The position numbers and the translations under genes are program-made. A stretch of DNA of 64,000 nucleotides from Capsicum annuum (taxonomy: Eukaryota; Streptophyta; Magnoliopsida; Solanales; Solanaceae): NCBI RefSeq assembly GCF_002878395.1, contig NC_061118.1:87095359-87159358 (forward strand), written 5' to 3'. The notes beneath the pieces are model-generated. The model did no database searches, had not been told where the DNA came from, and worked only from the letters and a program-made list of their open reading frames with translations. Shown one piece after another: positions 12,425 through 24,625 of the stretch (position 1 is its first letter; every line of letters begins with the position of its first letter).

Positions 12425-12429
12425 ATTAT
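12425..12429. other. Target site duplication of element A (ATTAT), right copy
   Basis: ATTAT directly after the 3' LTR, identical to 2852-2856 directly before the 5' LTR. Confidence 0.9.
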
Positions 12430-13130
12430 CATAGGCATTTTATCAAACACGTTTGGGCCATAGTATTTCCAAAACCAAAACCAATTACCATGTGACCATT
12501 CCCATGCAACTAATTATCCAAAACCACCAATAAACATGTAAGAATCTAATCAAAACATAGTAAGACCATAACCAAGCAATTATAACCAAAACCCCAACAT
12601 ATATTTGAAAACACCAAAAACATACAATAATTATTTCCATGAAAACTTTTCATAAAACCATGCCTTTAGCTAGAACTAACAATGAGGGAAGAGTACATGC
12701 CTTAATTGATATAATAATGGAGAGAAATTACCAACACAAGCCCCAAAATAATCCTTTATATAAAACCCTAGCTTCCTTTGCCCAAGAACTTTAGAGAGGA
12801 TTTGAGATTGTTTTCTCAGTTTTAATGAATAGAATAATAGGTCAAATAACCTCCCAAGTGAGTTAAAATTCGTGGGTCCTTATTAGGTTAAGTGGGGAAA
12901 TGTCCAAATTGCCCTAGCATTAGGGCGTACATCTAACCATACCAGTCGTACCCTTCAATATGAGTGGTACCCACCACTCGTACCCTATTCCCCCATGGAC
13001 CTAACACTGTCTAAGATACGATTACCCAAACCAAATCATATCCAAAGCATACAACCCGTACCTATGACCTGTACACTTGGCAGAATATGACCAAGCGTAG
13101 GTTTGTAAAATATTAATAGACGAATCCCAA
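12430..13130 (-). repeat. Reverse LTR A2, 5' portion
   Basis: Continuation of 1363-2856 beyond element A. On the minus strand it shows the same blocks as the A LTRs: 'ggcatgtactcttccctcat', 'gacatttccccacttaacc', 'gggtacgagtggtgggtacc', 'ggtacgggttgtatgcttt'. Homology fades near 13100, so roughly the first 300 bp of this LTR are missing. The edge against element B is approximate. Confidence 0.65.
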
Positions 13131-14164
13131 ACCATTTATAGGAAAAAACCCTTTCTTCTTCTGGTATTGCTTACCTCATAGTGATTTTTGATTTGGAAGC
13201 TAGAAACCCTAATTGAGCAAGTTTGTAACTAATTGTGGAGGCTTGATTTTCTTGATTTTGTGAAGAATGAATGCTTTGGATAATATTCATTGTATATCTC
13301 TCTTTAGTTTCTTCATGAGTAGCTAAGTAATTTAGTCTTGGGATTATGTTGAACTAAAGAGTAACTGTGTGTGAGTGTTGTTGCGTTTACATGATTGCTA
13401 GTTGTTGAGTATGGATTCCATCATTACTTGAATTTATAAGTTAGAATTTGTGGATGCAAAACCCAAATCTCCAAATGGGTTTGATGGGTGAAAACCCTAA
13501 ACTCTAGAAACCCTTTATCATTTTTGAAAGAGGGATAAAGATAAACTTTAGGTAACCCATAACATCTTTGAAAGAGGGTTATAGGGGGACAAGTCAATTG
13601 TGGACAATTAAGTCTATGGTTTTCTACCTTTTTCAATCTTAGAAATAAGTGTAATTGGATTGTAAATCATGTCAAGAGCATCATCCTAGAAATAGGGATC
13701 CTTGATTAAGGTTTTGGGAGATTACGAATTGCATACTTGTTAGATGCTCGAAAGATCCAACAAGTGAAATCGTTGTGGTTTTATTGAAATATTAACTATA
13801 ATGATCTTTGACATATCCTATCCTTTAGTTAACAACTAAGTTTCATGTAAACCAACATCAACCCATATGCTCTTACTTTTAGGTAGACATAATCCCAAGA
13901 TTTCCTCCAAACTTGAGTTTTAATCAAAAGTGCTATTTAGTGTGTTTTTAACCAAAGACTGTCACAAACAATTTCAAAACCAATCCCCCTATTTTATTTT
14001 ACATGTCATGTTTGTTAGCATTCCGGGTAACCTTTTAGTTATTAGAACACCCATAGGACATGAAATTTATAATTCTCTCCTTCTGGATTCGACCCCAACT
14101 TTAGTTGGGTTATTAACAATGACTGCCTCACCCCTCAAACATAGGAGTGAGTTGAGCGTTATCA
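13131..14164 (+). repeat. 5' LTR of element B (truncated at its 5' end)
   Basis: Matches the reverse LTR of element C from its 'aaaccctttctc' block onward ('cttcatgagtaactaaat', 'cctaagattatgttgaac', 'gggtgaaaaccc', 'ggtagacataatccc', 'gattcgaccccaac'). Roughly the first 390 bp present in C are absent. It ends '...gcgttatca' immediately before the primer site. Confidence 0.7.
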
Positions 14165-14185
14165 AAAAGGCACCGTTACTGGAGA
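14165..14185 (+). other. Primer binding site of element B (tRNA-Asp type)
   Basis: AAAAGGCACCGTTACTGGAG follows the LTR directly. The usual Athila/Tat primer site is TGGCGCCGTTGCCGGGGA; most differences here are C-to-T or G-to-A changes. Confidence 0.75.
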
Positions 14186-14302
14186 GTGAAATATAGATTT
14201 TGCTTATGCGGTGTGCTTTTTTACTTAGGTATATTCGGAGTGGCGTAGTTCACTTTTGTTGTTATTTTTGATTTTTTAGGTGATCATAGTGTGAACAAAA
14301 CT

Positions 14303-15515
14303 ATGAGTAAAGGCACTAATCATGTGGAATCATTTGATGTGCCCCTTGATGGAGAAGGCCAACTAAATAATGTGGGTCAAATAGGTGCAATCTGTATCCC
14401 ACCAACTCATGGGAACAGGACCTTCCACGTTACTAGTGTCATGCTCCACTTATTAAAAATGAAAGGGCTATACGGGGGTCAAGCTTATAAGGACCCTTAT
14501 TTTCACTCAAAGAATTTTTTAGAGGTATGTGAACCATTCAACATTGCACACATAACTCAGGAATCCTTTTGGCTTTGTATTTTTTCGTTATCACTAATAG
14601 GTAAGGCAGTGTTGTGGCTCCGTTCACTTCCTACGGGTTCAATAACTTCATGGAACGAGTTTACAATGGTGTTTCTTGAGCAATACTTCCCTTTCTATAA
14701 GATGTGTCACATGAGAGATAAGATCATAAATTTTAGACAAAGAAGTGGTGAACCGCTTCATGAAGTATGGGAGAGATTTACTAGAAAGTTAGCCAAGTTC
14801 CTAAACTATGAGATTTTGGGAAAGATACTTCTCCAAGTATTCTATTAGGAACTATGATAAAGACGAGGAAGCTAAGAAGTTGGATGAAGAGATCCGATAT
14901 TTGGCAAACTATTCGGAGGGTTCTCGCCCGGCCTATCGAAAGCAAGGAGAAAAAAAGTTGGATGAATTGGGATGGTGGTCGTGTTTGGAGCAATCGGGAA
15001 CATGATTATTGCCACTTTGAGCCTCACCATGATTGGGCTTATGAAAAAGAGTCAAACTCCATTGACTTAGAGAAATTTAAAACAGAAGATGTCCTTGCAA
15101 GAATCTTGAATAGAGTGGAAGGTACGAACAAAATGGTCCATGAATTAAAAGGTCACTTCTCCCAATTCTCTCTAACCGTGGTATCTTACTCCGCCTCTAT
15201 CAAGAAATTAGAGACCTAAATTGAGCAAATCTTCATACAATTTAATGCTAAACCTAGAGGTGATCTCTCTAGTGACAAAATTGCCAATCGTAATAATATC
15301 GCTCAAGTCTTAGCAATAGTGACTATGAGTGGAAAGACAATAGAAGAACACTTTAAAAAGGACTTAGGTGGAAAGATGCCCAAAACTCAGCCAAAGAAGG
15401 AGTTACCTCAAAGTCAAGGAGAAGAGAATAAGAAAAAGCCAAAAGAAGTTGCCACAAAACTGATTGATGCTGAAAAGGTTAATAAGAGAAGACTTATGGA
15501 CCCCCTTGAGAATTG
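14303..15515 (+). pseudogene. Element B gag remnant (Retrotrans_gag family, Athila type)
   Basis: The capsid region of the element. I place the start at ATG 14303 (MSKGTNH...), which lines up with the ATG of the homologous gag in C at 42925. The first open block runs to 14848 and holds the Athila-like N-terminus with 'IPPTHGNRTFHVTSVMLH' and a Retrotrans_gag domain: 'AVLWLRSLPTGSITSWNEF', then 'MRDKIINFRQRSGEPLHEVW'. A stop at 14846-14848 and a frame change separate it from a second block (14854-15219, 'EDVLARILNRVEGTNKMVHEL', 'SYSASIKKLET'). A third, Lys-rich block ends at 15515. No zinc knuckle and no protease follow, whereas C keeps a protease after the same segment. Non-functional. Confidence 0.78.
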
Positions 15516-16490
15516 AAAAATAAAGATATTGTGCCATGATGATAACTAAGGTGCGATATGGGAGGAAACCCACAAAGGCCATGAAAGTTGCTCGTATCCT
15601 TTTTGTTATGTGTTTCCAGCATAGATGTTAGTTTTTGCATATGAATACTCATGCATTTGTGACATTAATGAGTGACTTGGACTAGCTTGATAAGGAGGAA
15701 ATGTGCGAAAATTCGCATTGAAAACTGAACAGTGGTAAAATCTGTGTAAATTGAGAAAATAGCTGAATAGGGGAAAACAGAGGAGCATAAATGCTCTCAG
15801 TTACCGCAATCGCGGTCCCAAGGCGCGATCACGGTCCCTAGGCGCGATCACGGTCACTTGATGCAGTTTCAGTAGCTGTGGCCACTTAAGTCACTGAATT
15901 TTTCCCCCTTCCCCCCTCCCCCCCCCCCTACATTTTCCTCCCACTCCAGTTTAAGTTTTTTCATGAAGAAATTGTCCGCCCTTGAGGAGAATGATGATGA
16001 TACAAAATTGGAGATTGATAGCAAGCCCTTGATGCGGTTTTAGGGAGCACCGTTATATTTTTTATCCTTGTTTATTTATGCAGTAGGGACACTGCTACCT
16101 TTTTAGCTGGGGTTGTCTCCTTATTCATTTGATTTGGGCATGTATTATGGATATTTCTGCATACTTTTCTGCTCGTTTGAATTATTCTTATTTCTATTTG
16201 GGTTGTAATATTTGGGAACTCTGATGGTGCCCACATTTGCATGGATTAGTTACTTTGTTCTTGGTTTGTTACTTTTTTGTAGTTTTAATGGACGAGTTTT
16301 TCCCTGTGATAGACTGAGTGATTATACTCTTAAGGGGAAAGCATCGTGATTGGCTTTTTAACCTTATATGCAAGGGAACTTGAGTACCTATGGCATTAAT
16401 GAATTGGGATCGCATTCATGCCCAATGCAAAAGTATGAGTAGCCATGTGGGTGGTCCGGCCGTATAAGAGCTATAATGTGAGACAATAAC
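15516..16490 (+). other. Element B post-gag non-coding region and ORF3 tail
   Basis: No credible gene. 15548-15600 ('ggtgcgatatgggaggaaaccc') matches the point in C and D where gag gives way to leader sequence. 15800-15862 holds CpG-rich words (GCGCGATCACGGTC twice, CAATCGCGGTC). 15903-15929 is a C-rich tract. 15963-16040 may encode the last residues of an ORF3, which is otherwise deleted. 16040-16490 matches the 3' region of C and D, with two copies of a GAAGTCTGAGTACCCAT-like motif (16371-16392, 16426-16449). Confidence 0.6.
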
Positions 16491-17182
16491 TAGGGTATTT
16501 ATAGTATCTCAAAATAACATAAAAATCCTAATAAAAATTCAAAAGGTAAATTTATGTCGTCACTCGGTATGACTCGGTCTTCAACTCGTATCGGCATCGT
16601 ACGAGTCGTACCAAGCCTTCTTGTATCCATTCCAGTGTTTGTTCTCCCCAGGCTTCAATTTTTTGATCTATGTAAGACTCCTACTTACGATTCAAACATT
16701 CAGTATACGACTTGTGTATTAAACTTGCATCAACCGGGGACTTTCTTCCTTCCAAGCTTGGACACCGTTCTGCTCATGATTTGAATATACAAGTCGTACT
16801 CTTCTGGGACTTTAACTCCTGATTGTAAATTTGGACATTTTTATGCTCACGAGTGCTATTCATGACATGTATCCTCAGTATACGACTCATATAATGAGTC
16901 ATATCTTTTTTTACTTAGTCTTTTATATGGGTCTTTGGTTTTGTTGTGCTTACGAGTCATCATATAAGTCGTATACTGTCTTTACAACTCATGAGGTAAC
17001 TCATATCTTGATCATACTTTGTCTTTTCATGTCTTTTTCTTCTAGTTGCACTCCAACGCTATTGTAGACCTGTTTTACTTGAAATAAACACAGAAGTGCA
17101 TCATATCCACTAAAATAACCTAAGTATCTACATAAATTTATAGTTTTAAGTATCGAAAGTGTCGTGTTTCCATGACACATCA
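16491..17182 (-). repeat. 3' LTR of element E, truncated
   Basis: Starts (minus strand) TGATGTGTCATGGAAACACG at 17182 and matches the 5' LTR from 37730 down to about 37018. It stops at 16491, a few bases past the TATAAATA box (16496-16503). The remaining 870 bp of the LTR (downstream half) are missing. Confidence 0.85.
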
Positions 17183-18779
17183 ACACCCTCAGCTTAAAAT
17201 TTTGTGTGTCCTCAGGCAAACAACAATTAAACCCTATAATTCAACACAATTCTTAAATAAGAAATCATAAGCTTCCCATGGCAGTGATTTTGAATTCAAT
17301 TTTTCTCATAAATTGTTTCCCTCTCCTAATTTCTCTTTTCAAAAATCAAATAATGTATAACAATTTAGCACACAACAAAACACGAGGGAATTCAATGATG
17401 GCATTACATTCGCAATAGACAACTGGTCCTAGACACAAATTACCTTCACCAAACAATCAAGCAACCTATCAACATAACCCATGTGCACTCATAGTCAAAG
17501 AAATCTTGTTGTCTCTCCGTATGGATAAACCAATCTATTGAAGGATATAACAAATGACTCTCTCACACACAAAGAAGTATCATCGGTATAAGCAGAATTC
17601 CATAGGCTTTCCCTTATGCTCTTTTCTAAAGTTTACATACAGTCAAAGTAGGATCATTATAGGACTTTATTCGACTTGTAACGTAGGCTTGGGGCTAGTA
17701 TGATATATTTTGGGATTCATTTAGTGACTAAGCCTCCTGGACACTATGCATTTCTCAATGTCCAAATATTTTTTGCATTTCTTATTTTATCTTCACCCTT
17801 ATGTCTCCCTTGTTAGTTTAAGAACATTCAAATTGGGTCAGATGCAGTTTTCTCACTTTTGTTTTTTTCTTTTTCTCTTTCTTTTGCTTTTCCTAGTAAT
17901 TTTTCTTTCCTTTATTCTTATCACGCCTATCCAATTTTTGACTATTTTTCTTATACATGCTCTATTCATACTCGTTTTCTCCTACGCACCCATATAATAG
18001 CCATCCCCAACTTAAGCTATTTGTCTGAATTAAGGTGCACAGTGTCCACAGAGGACCAGGGCCAAAATAGGTTCATTGTAAGTGAAACTAGTGTATTCAA
18101 AAACATTGGTCTATTTTGGCTCAAATATTTATATCAAAGGGATTCATTCATTTGGTTAGAACATTTTAGGCTCAGGTGGACTCACACAAAAAGGACCTAA
18201 GATCATCTCCTACTTAACTATCCTAGACCTAGGTAAAAGCAACTGGGCAAGTTCTAGATTCTGACACACCAGGAACTCAGTATACCTCACACACACTTGC
18301 ATAGGGTTACACTACTAAGTACTAGCTATCATGTTATGCAACTTTTTTTCCCTAATTGTTCTATCCCCAATCCGTATTCCATTTCCAGATTCATATTGCC
18401 TCACACATACACATATAACACAACAAAAAAATTTAGGAGCGGTCTTAGCTTTTCAAAAAAATTTAATTAAACAAAAATAAGCAAAATTTCATTAAGCACA
18501 CATCTTCAGTATAATCATTTCCAATCCACAAATATTTCCACCATTCTAAGTTAGTTTAAAAACCATAATTCATTAAAACTAATGTTTCAAAATCTCTCAA
18601 ACGGTAATAAAAATAATTAAAAAGCATCTTCTGCCATAGGTACTATGATTCTCCCTATTTCAACACTTTTTCAGCACTGAACTTGTAAGTCCTAAAGGAC
18701 TTGTCAGCTACTCCCAGATTTCTGAATCAGATATACTTCTATCCTCAACTAAAAATTGTTGCACTGCCCTCAGTGCTAC
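17183..18779 (-). other. Element E 3' untranslated region and polypurine tract
   Basis: AT-rich, no supported gene. The purine tract AAGCTGAGGGTGT (minus strand, 17183-17195) abuts the 3' LTR. The rest shows pyrimidine-rich stretches on the plus strand (about 17746-17960) and no domain that I recognise. Confidence 0.65.
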
Positions 18780-20944
18780 ACAAAAATAAGGTAAGGATGG
18801 AAGGTCATACCTAGTGGTTCAAGGGACCGGTACATCAACATAAGCACGCGGGCCCTTAGAGTGGGTCCCACTCTCCTCAGCTACCATCCTATTAGATATC
18901 AGGACTAGATCAGCAGCAACAGTCGGAGGCACAACACCGTCCCCCTCAATATAAATAACTGGTGGCCTTGAACCACCTGTTTCAGATACCATCTCATGGA
19001 CCCATGTCTCCTGGTCCCGCTAAGTTTGTATGATTTCTACCCTTGCCTTTTTCCTAGCATCTTTCTCTTCATGTTTTATCTTCTTTTTTGCTTCTATTTC
19101 ATCTTCAGTCTCCACAACTCTCAGCTTTGGAATCGCCTAAATATTCAAAACATGGACAGTAGGCACCAGTGTCTCAATCACAGGCTTTGGAATCACCAGT
19201 ACATCATACAACTCATGCACCATCCTCTTGATCTCAGCCATCTTGGTCTTTACCTTAGTAATATCGGGAAACTTCCCACCACTCGACTATCGAGTAATCA
19301 TTAACTTAAAAGTATCTAGGCTGCCCTAGACTCATCTATCCTAGTTCTTGAACTATGTATCCATGCATGGCCTCACACCTCCTTCCATATGCCCAACCTT
19401 AGCCTCCAGTATGGCCAACCTAGTTATAAACTTTGTCCATAATGCCTGTGAAATCATCATAATATTGGAGGGCATACCTCGCAGCCTAGGTAGCACAGAC
19501 TATACTGGTGGTGGAGCACTAGAAGTACCCGTTGCATCTGAATATAAAGTCTTCATCTGTGCTCCAGCCTTAGCAGCCTCAGTATGAGCCTACCCTTCCT
19601 ACGGTAACATACCTATCATCTAATCCACTTCCTGTCGTGCATATCGGGCTAAAGGATTTGTCGCATCTCTAATTAGGCCCAAATTAGTGGTTCTCGTGGC
19701 CTCAATTATCTTATTTATACCAGGGAGTTCCAGAACTCCTACAGCTAGACATATCTGCGTAATTAAATAAGGGTAAGACAATAATAACTTCTCACCTCAA
19801 ATCGCATAATCTCTCATCTCCCAGGATAAGAACTTTGCTATATCAAACTCATTACTGACTATAAAACCAGCTATCATAGCTTTCTGAACTGGGCTCATAC
19901 ATCATCTCCAGTAGTTGGACACAACTATTTCTGCTTCAATGTCCACTATGCTTTACCATTGAAGTTGATGGTACTTTTATTAATCTTCTTGAGACCACCC
20001 CGGGTCCTCCTATAACCCAAACTGCATTTTCATCATTCAAAGTTATACACTGCACAATCCACCTAAAGATTGTTATCTTGTCATCTAAACCTAGTATTAT
20101 CTTAGTTATTTTCCTCATTTATTCCATCATATAATCTATTTAATCAGTGTTTGTTGGAGATTGATACTCCAGTCTATATAAAAATCTCCTAATAGTATAT
20201 AGGGAAATGTCTACCCAAACTCCTCAAATTATCAGTCAAGTAATTAGATTACCACCGTTTCACAACTGACCTTGTGGGTATTGCTACTGAAGCTTACCTT
20301 TATACGCATCATAGAATTATAGAACGAGCCCCTCACTATACTTTACAGATGTCCGTGTCATCCATTCAAAACCATACTAACCGAAGCACTCCTCGAATGC
20401 AATTTTGACATCCCAGTAGTTAACAACCTCCACTCTGGATATAGTACTTTTCTTATCTTTCCATCTGAAAGTCTAAATATCCCACTGTTTAATGTCTCCT
20501 GCCTCCCAAGGTACCCTTATTATTCATTAATAGGTAGTGGGATAGTGGTAAGTGCAAGTGCTAAGTCCTGTCGGACTATCAGAGGTACCTCATTCACTTC
20601 TTCTACAACATCAGCATTCTCAGAATTTACCTCTTCTAAACTGGATTCAGCCTTTTCATCATCATCAGAAGATGGTGGTGTATGTGGATGGGAGACAGTA
20701 GGGTTCTTTCTCCTCAGGCACCATAGAGGTGGTGAGTCCACCGGGGGTGCAACCTTTCTCCTATTTTCTTTTTTGGTATCTTTCTTTTTTGGGCAACCTT
20801 GACCTTTGAGGAGTCTGCATAAAGTTCACTATTGCTATAGGTCAACACATCAAACTCAGAATTGCTAGTTTTTGAGTTAGTAATTGGTGTCTGCTTAGAT
20901 CCCTTTTTGACTTGTTTTGATGCAGAAGCGTTCTTTGGAGGCAT
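18780..20944 (-). pseudogene. Element E ORF3 remnant (Athila third ORF, plant transposon protein domain)
   Basis: Athila elements often carry a third ORF after integrase; some authors call it envelope-like, and its function is unknown. I place the start at ATG 20944 (MPPKNASASKQVKKG...), which gives a Lys/Ser-rich N-terminus with 'KRKIPKKK'. Acidic stretches and degraded blocks follow, including 'RKITKIILGLDDKITIFRW' near 20115-20060 and a Pro/Ala-rich C-terminal part near 19500. Many stops and frame changes are present. The acceptor-like CTTACAG lies six bases before the ATG, a context shared by the ORF3 copies in C and D. I see no signal peptide and no transmembrane segment that would support a true envelope. 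The 3' end is approximate. Confidence 0.55.
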
Positions 20945-22344
20945 AGTTCCTGTAAGCATACTATTATTAGTAAGTACTTAAAGAAAAGAAAACAAAAATT
21001 TGAAACTAAATTCAGTATTCCTATTCTGGTCAGGGTTAGAGTGGGGTGTATTAGTAGTATTGACTGGGTATGACTCATATGAACGAGTTGTTTGATACAC
21101 AGTGCATGATAATTATTCTCTGGCCTGCTTATGACTCTTCTTAACCATTCATACCTTCAGGGTATGACTCATTACCAACATTCATACGTGGATCAGGAAT
21201 ATTTAATAAAATTTTAATCCTCCTAGGTCAGTACGACTCTTAGTGTATGAGTCGTATGGTTTGGAAATGACTCATTCAGGTGAGTCATATCTATTCTAGA
21301 ACCTTAAATTTGTTAGATTTCCATATAGTCAATGGGTACGAGTCCCATTACGACCTTGTACCTATGGGTAAGAGTCGTAAGTGGTCTCATATCAACCGCA
21401 ATATAGAAATCTAACTTTACAGTTTGACTTCAAAGAAAATTCCTAAAATACCCATTACAATTTTCAGTAATATCAGTCAATTTTGGATAAAAGAACACAC
21501 AAAATCACTACCTAAAACTCAATTTATCCCCAACCTTCATTCAACCTAAAACCCAAGAACTAGGGTTCCCTAATTTAATAATTCAAGTAATAGTAACTCA
21601 AAGAAAGTTAGCAACTACTCCTAGATACAAGTTCACCTTGAAATAACAAAGATTTTCGTTCAAAAACTTACTTGAATGGAGAAGAGAGTATTTTGCTCAA
21701 GTTTCCACTTGTTTTTCTCCAAATCCTTAGTTATATTTATGAAGAATGGAAAAATCAAGCAAGGTGGTAGTTGATTTTAGTTGTGTTCAAGAGATTTCAT
21801 TGATTTTGGAAGCTTGAAATTGGGCACAAATGGTGCTGAGCGTGTTTCAGATATCAGGTACCCGACTTAGTGCCCTATTTCTTATTTAAACCAAGTGTTG
21901 GGCCAGGTCGACCCGTGATCCCGACCTGGTAAGCATGGGTACAAGTTGTGGATACGACTCATACCCAATCTTACGGGTCATTTCTTTGACTCGTATAGAC
22001 CTGGAACCTTACTTGGGTTCTGGAGTGGATATAACTCAAGGTGACTAGTCTTACCTTAAGGGTATGACTCATTCTAAGAATTGTATCCATTCCAAAAACT
22101 TTTATTTGAGTATGAATTCTTCCAGGTTAATACAACTCCTACTCACGAGTTGTACCATCTAGATACGACTCATAAAGAGTCTGTATGACTAACTTTTTGA
22201 ATTCTTCTGGGTATATTCTATACTCTTTAGCCCTACAAACTGAACAAACATCTTATCCTATAATTAAATAACTACAAAAACATGGGTTGCCTCCCATGTA
22301 ACACTTGATTTAACATCGCAGCATGACGTAATTTCCTTGGTTAC
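20945..22344 (-). other. Element E spacer between integrase and ORF3
   Basis: Non-coding, 1.4 kb. It carries many copies of GACTCGTAC/ATGACTCAT-like words (about 21060-21400 and 21940-22200). On the minus strand a U-rich tract (20996-20978) and a possible branch point ACTAATA precede TGCTTACAG at 20950, which looks like a 3' splice site for an ORF3 mRNA. Confidence 0.55.
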
Positions 22345-23760
22345 TTAGACTTCACCAAGGTCAATCTCAAAGACCTCATTTACTTCTTTATAATTTCCCA
22401 AATAGTGCTTTACACTTTGCCCATTTACCTTAAATAAGGCTTCACCATTCCTTTTCAGTTCCAAAGCACCATAGGGACAAACTTTTGTAACCGTGAATGG
22501 TCCATAATATCTAGACCTCAACTTACCTGGAAATAGTTTAGGCCTTGAGTTGTAGAGCAATACCTGGTCAACTTTTTTGAAGATTCCTTTCTCAATTTTT
22601 TGATCATGATGCAACTTCATCTTTTCCTTTTAAAGTGCAAAAATTTCATATGCCTGGATCCCAAATCAGTAAAACTCATTCATACTATTCATCCTTTACT
22701 TAACTACATCTTACTGCTCAAGATTCAGCTTTTTCTAAGCCAAAAGTGCTTTATGTTCCAGCTCAATAGGCAAGTGACAAGCGTTGTCGTACACTAACTG
22801 ATAAGGCAAAGGACATGGAGTCTTGAATGTTGTCTGGTAAGCCTATAATGCATCATCTATTTTCCCTGACCAATCAGTCCTATTGGCATTTACTGTCTTC
22901 GCCAAGATGGACTTAATTTCTCTATTGGATGCTTTAACCTAACCAATAGTCTGTGGATGATAAGGTGTTGCCACCTTGTGTTTCACTCCATACTTCTCAA
23001 GCAACAATTACAAAAATGTGACCCACCATCACTAATTATAGCACGTGGGGTGCTAAATCGAGAAAAGATATTCTTTTTCAGGAATATACTGACACTACGT
23101 GCTTCATTGTTGGGATGCGTTACTGCTTCCACCTATTTTGAAACATAATACATAGCCACAAGTACATACTTCATTCCAAATAAACTTACAAAAGGACCCA
23201 TGAAGTCTGTTCCCCATACATCAAACAATTTTAATTCTAATATAAGAGTCAGAGGCAGTTTATGGCGTCTAGAGATATTATGTTGTCATTGACATTGATC
23301 ACTAGCAGAAGCAAAATAGTATGCATCTTTGTAGATTATTGGCTAATAATACCCACATTGCAAGATGTTGTGGGTAGTTCGAGATCCACCATGATGACCC
23401 CCAATTGGCAAAGAATAACAAGCCTCAATTATGTTCATCATCTCTACCTTAGGTATGCATCTACGAATAATCCCATCCGTATAAATTCTAAACAAATAAA
23501 GCTCATCCCAGAAAACTTTCCTTACCTCATGCATAAATTTCTTTCTTTGTTGAAAGAAAAGATCCTGTGGAATTAAACCACTGGCTAGGTAGTTTGCATT
23601 GTCTGCAAATCATGGGATTAGGTCTTGGGAAGCTTCTAATATCTGCTCATCTAGAAAAGGTCATCAATATCAAGTCCATTTTCCCATTCTTCATAGCTTC
23701 CTCCTCTAGTCTAGAGAAATTGTCCATAACTTGATTCTTAGTACATTTTTGTCCTTGACC
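22345..23760 (-). pseudogene. Element E integrase remnant (Athila type)
   Basis: This would insert element cDNA into the genome. On the minus strand the HHCC zinc region is readable (about 23534-23340, 'EACYSLPIGGHHGG'). The first catalytic Asp is in 'WGTDFMGPF' (codon 23207-23205) and the second in 'IISDGGSHF' (codon 23030-23028). Where the family has Gly-Gln-Val-Glu before 'SNREIKSIL', this copy reads stop-Val-Lys, so the catalytic Glu appears to be lost (GAA to AAA). A clean C-terminal stretch of 91 codons (22620-22345) carries the tail: 'VDQVLLYNSRPKLFPGKL', 'SRYYGPFTVTKVCPYGALEL'. No chromodomain follows, as expected for Athila. Several stops and frame changes are present. Confidence 0.82.
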
Positions 23761-24625
23761 TCGAAATCAAATTCTTACTTAATAGCACCTACCAAATCAC
23801 GCACGGCTTTACATCCTTTTTGGACATCAAGTACCATAATTTTGCATGATCAGTGTGTACAACCACCTTATTCCCAATCAAATATGACCTAAACTTATCA
23901 AAATCAAAAACCATTGCCAACAATTCTTGTGCCGTCAAGGTGTAGTTCTTCTAAGTAAGGATAAGTACTTTGCTAGCATCGTAAATGGGATGAAGGATCT
24001 ACTCTTTTCATTGGCCTAGTACAGACCCTAAGGCCAAACCACTTGCATCACATATGATTTCAAAAGGCAAAGAACAGTTTAGAGATTCAAGAAGACGAGC
24101 AGTCATCAACTTCTTTTTTAGACATTCAAAACCCTTCAAGCATGCTTCTGTGAACACAAATTTCACCTCCTTCTCAAGAAGCCTACAAAGAGGACTAACT
24201 ATCTTGGAGAAGTCCTTGATAAACCTTCTATACAATCAAGTATGCCACAAAAAGGTACGAACACCCTTCACAAAAATTGATGGAGGATATTTCTCAATCA
24301 CTTCAATTTTTGCTCTATCTATCTCAATACCTCTCTTTGAAATTTTGTTCCCCAATATTATACCTTCTTTGTCCATAAAATAGCACTTTTCCCAGTTCAA
24401 TACTAAGTTACATTTTTCATACCTTTAGAGAGCATTTGGAAAATGAACAAAGCAGTCATCAAAAGAATCACCAACGACTAAAAAATCATCCATAAACACT
24501 TCAATGGTGTCTTCTACCATATCAGAGAAAATAGACATCATACATCTCTGAAATGTGGTTGGAGCATTGCATAGCCCCAATGGCATACGTTTGAGTACGA
24601 ACTCACATAAGTACATATGAAGGTG
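23761..24625 (-). pseudogene. Element E RT (C-terminal half) and RNase H remnant
   Basis: This is the reverse transcriptase palm and thumb followed by RNase H. The open stretch 24652-24425 contains 'RMPLGLCNAPTTFQRCM' and the catalytic Y/FxDD motif as FMDD ('EVFMDDFLVV'). The thumb and connection follow ('LNWEKCYFMDKEGIILGNKI', split by frame changes). The RNase H start is in 24235-24008: 'YRRFIKDFSKIVSPLCRLL' and 'FEIICDASGLALGSVLGQ'; that Asp is the first RNase H catalytic residue. Downstream blocks include '[14 protein letters not shown]' and '[13 protein letters not shown]'. The N-terminal RT portion lies beyond element D at 33117-33265. A frame change sits just after the D insertion point. 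Confidence 0.82.

Larger units (their letters stand above)
13131..16490 (+). mobile_element. Element B: partial Athila-like non-autonomous LTR element
   Basis: This is a 5'-truncated LTR, then a tRNA-Asp-type primer site, a gag remnant, and a 3' non-coding region that matches those of C and D. There is no protease, RT, RNase H or integrase. The element ends abruptly at 16490, where the truncated 3' LTR of element E begins, so its own 3' LTR is lost. Order and sequence blocks agree with element C (opposite strand, 37731-46934). Confidence 0.75.

Noticed and set aside
15903..15929. C-rich tract as i-motif/G-quadruplex or regulatory site
   Set aside because: A simple homopolymer run in a decayed leader; no repeat in relatives C or D.
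17746..18200. Phe/Leu-rich frames that look like membrane segments
   Set aside because: A T-rich tract in the E 3' UTR read in several frames; no start context, no domain, and antisense to the element.
18780..20944. ORF3 of E as a true envelope gene
   Set aside because: No signal peptide, no transmembrane anchor and no furin-like site seen; position alone is not enough.
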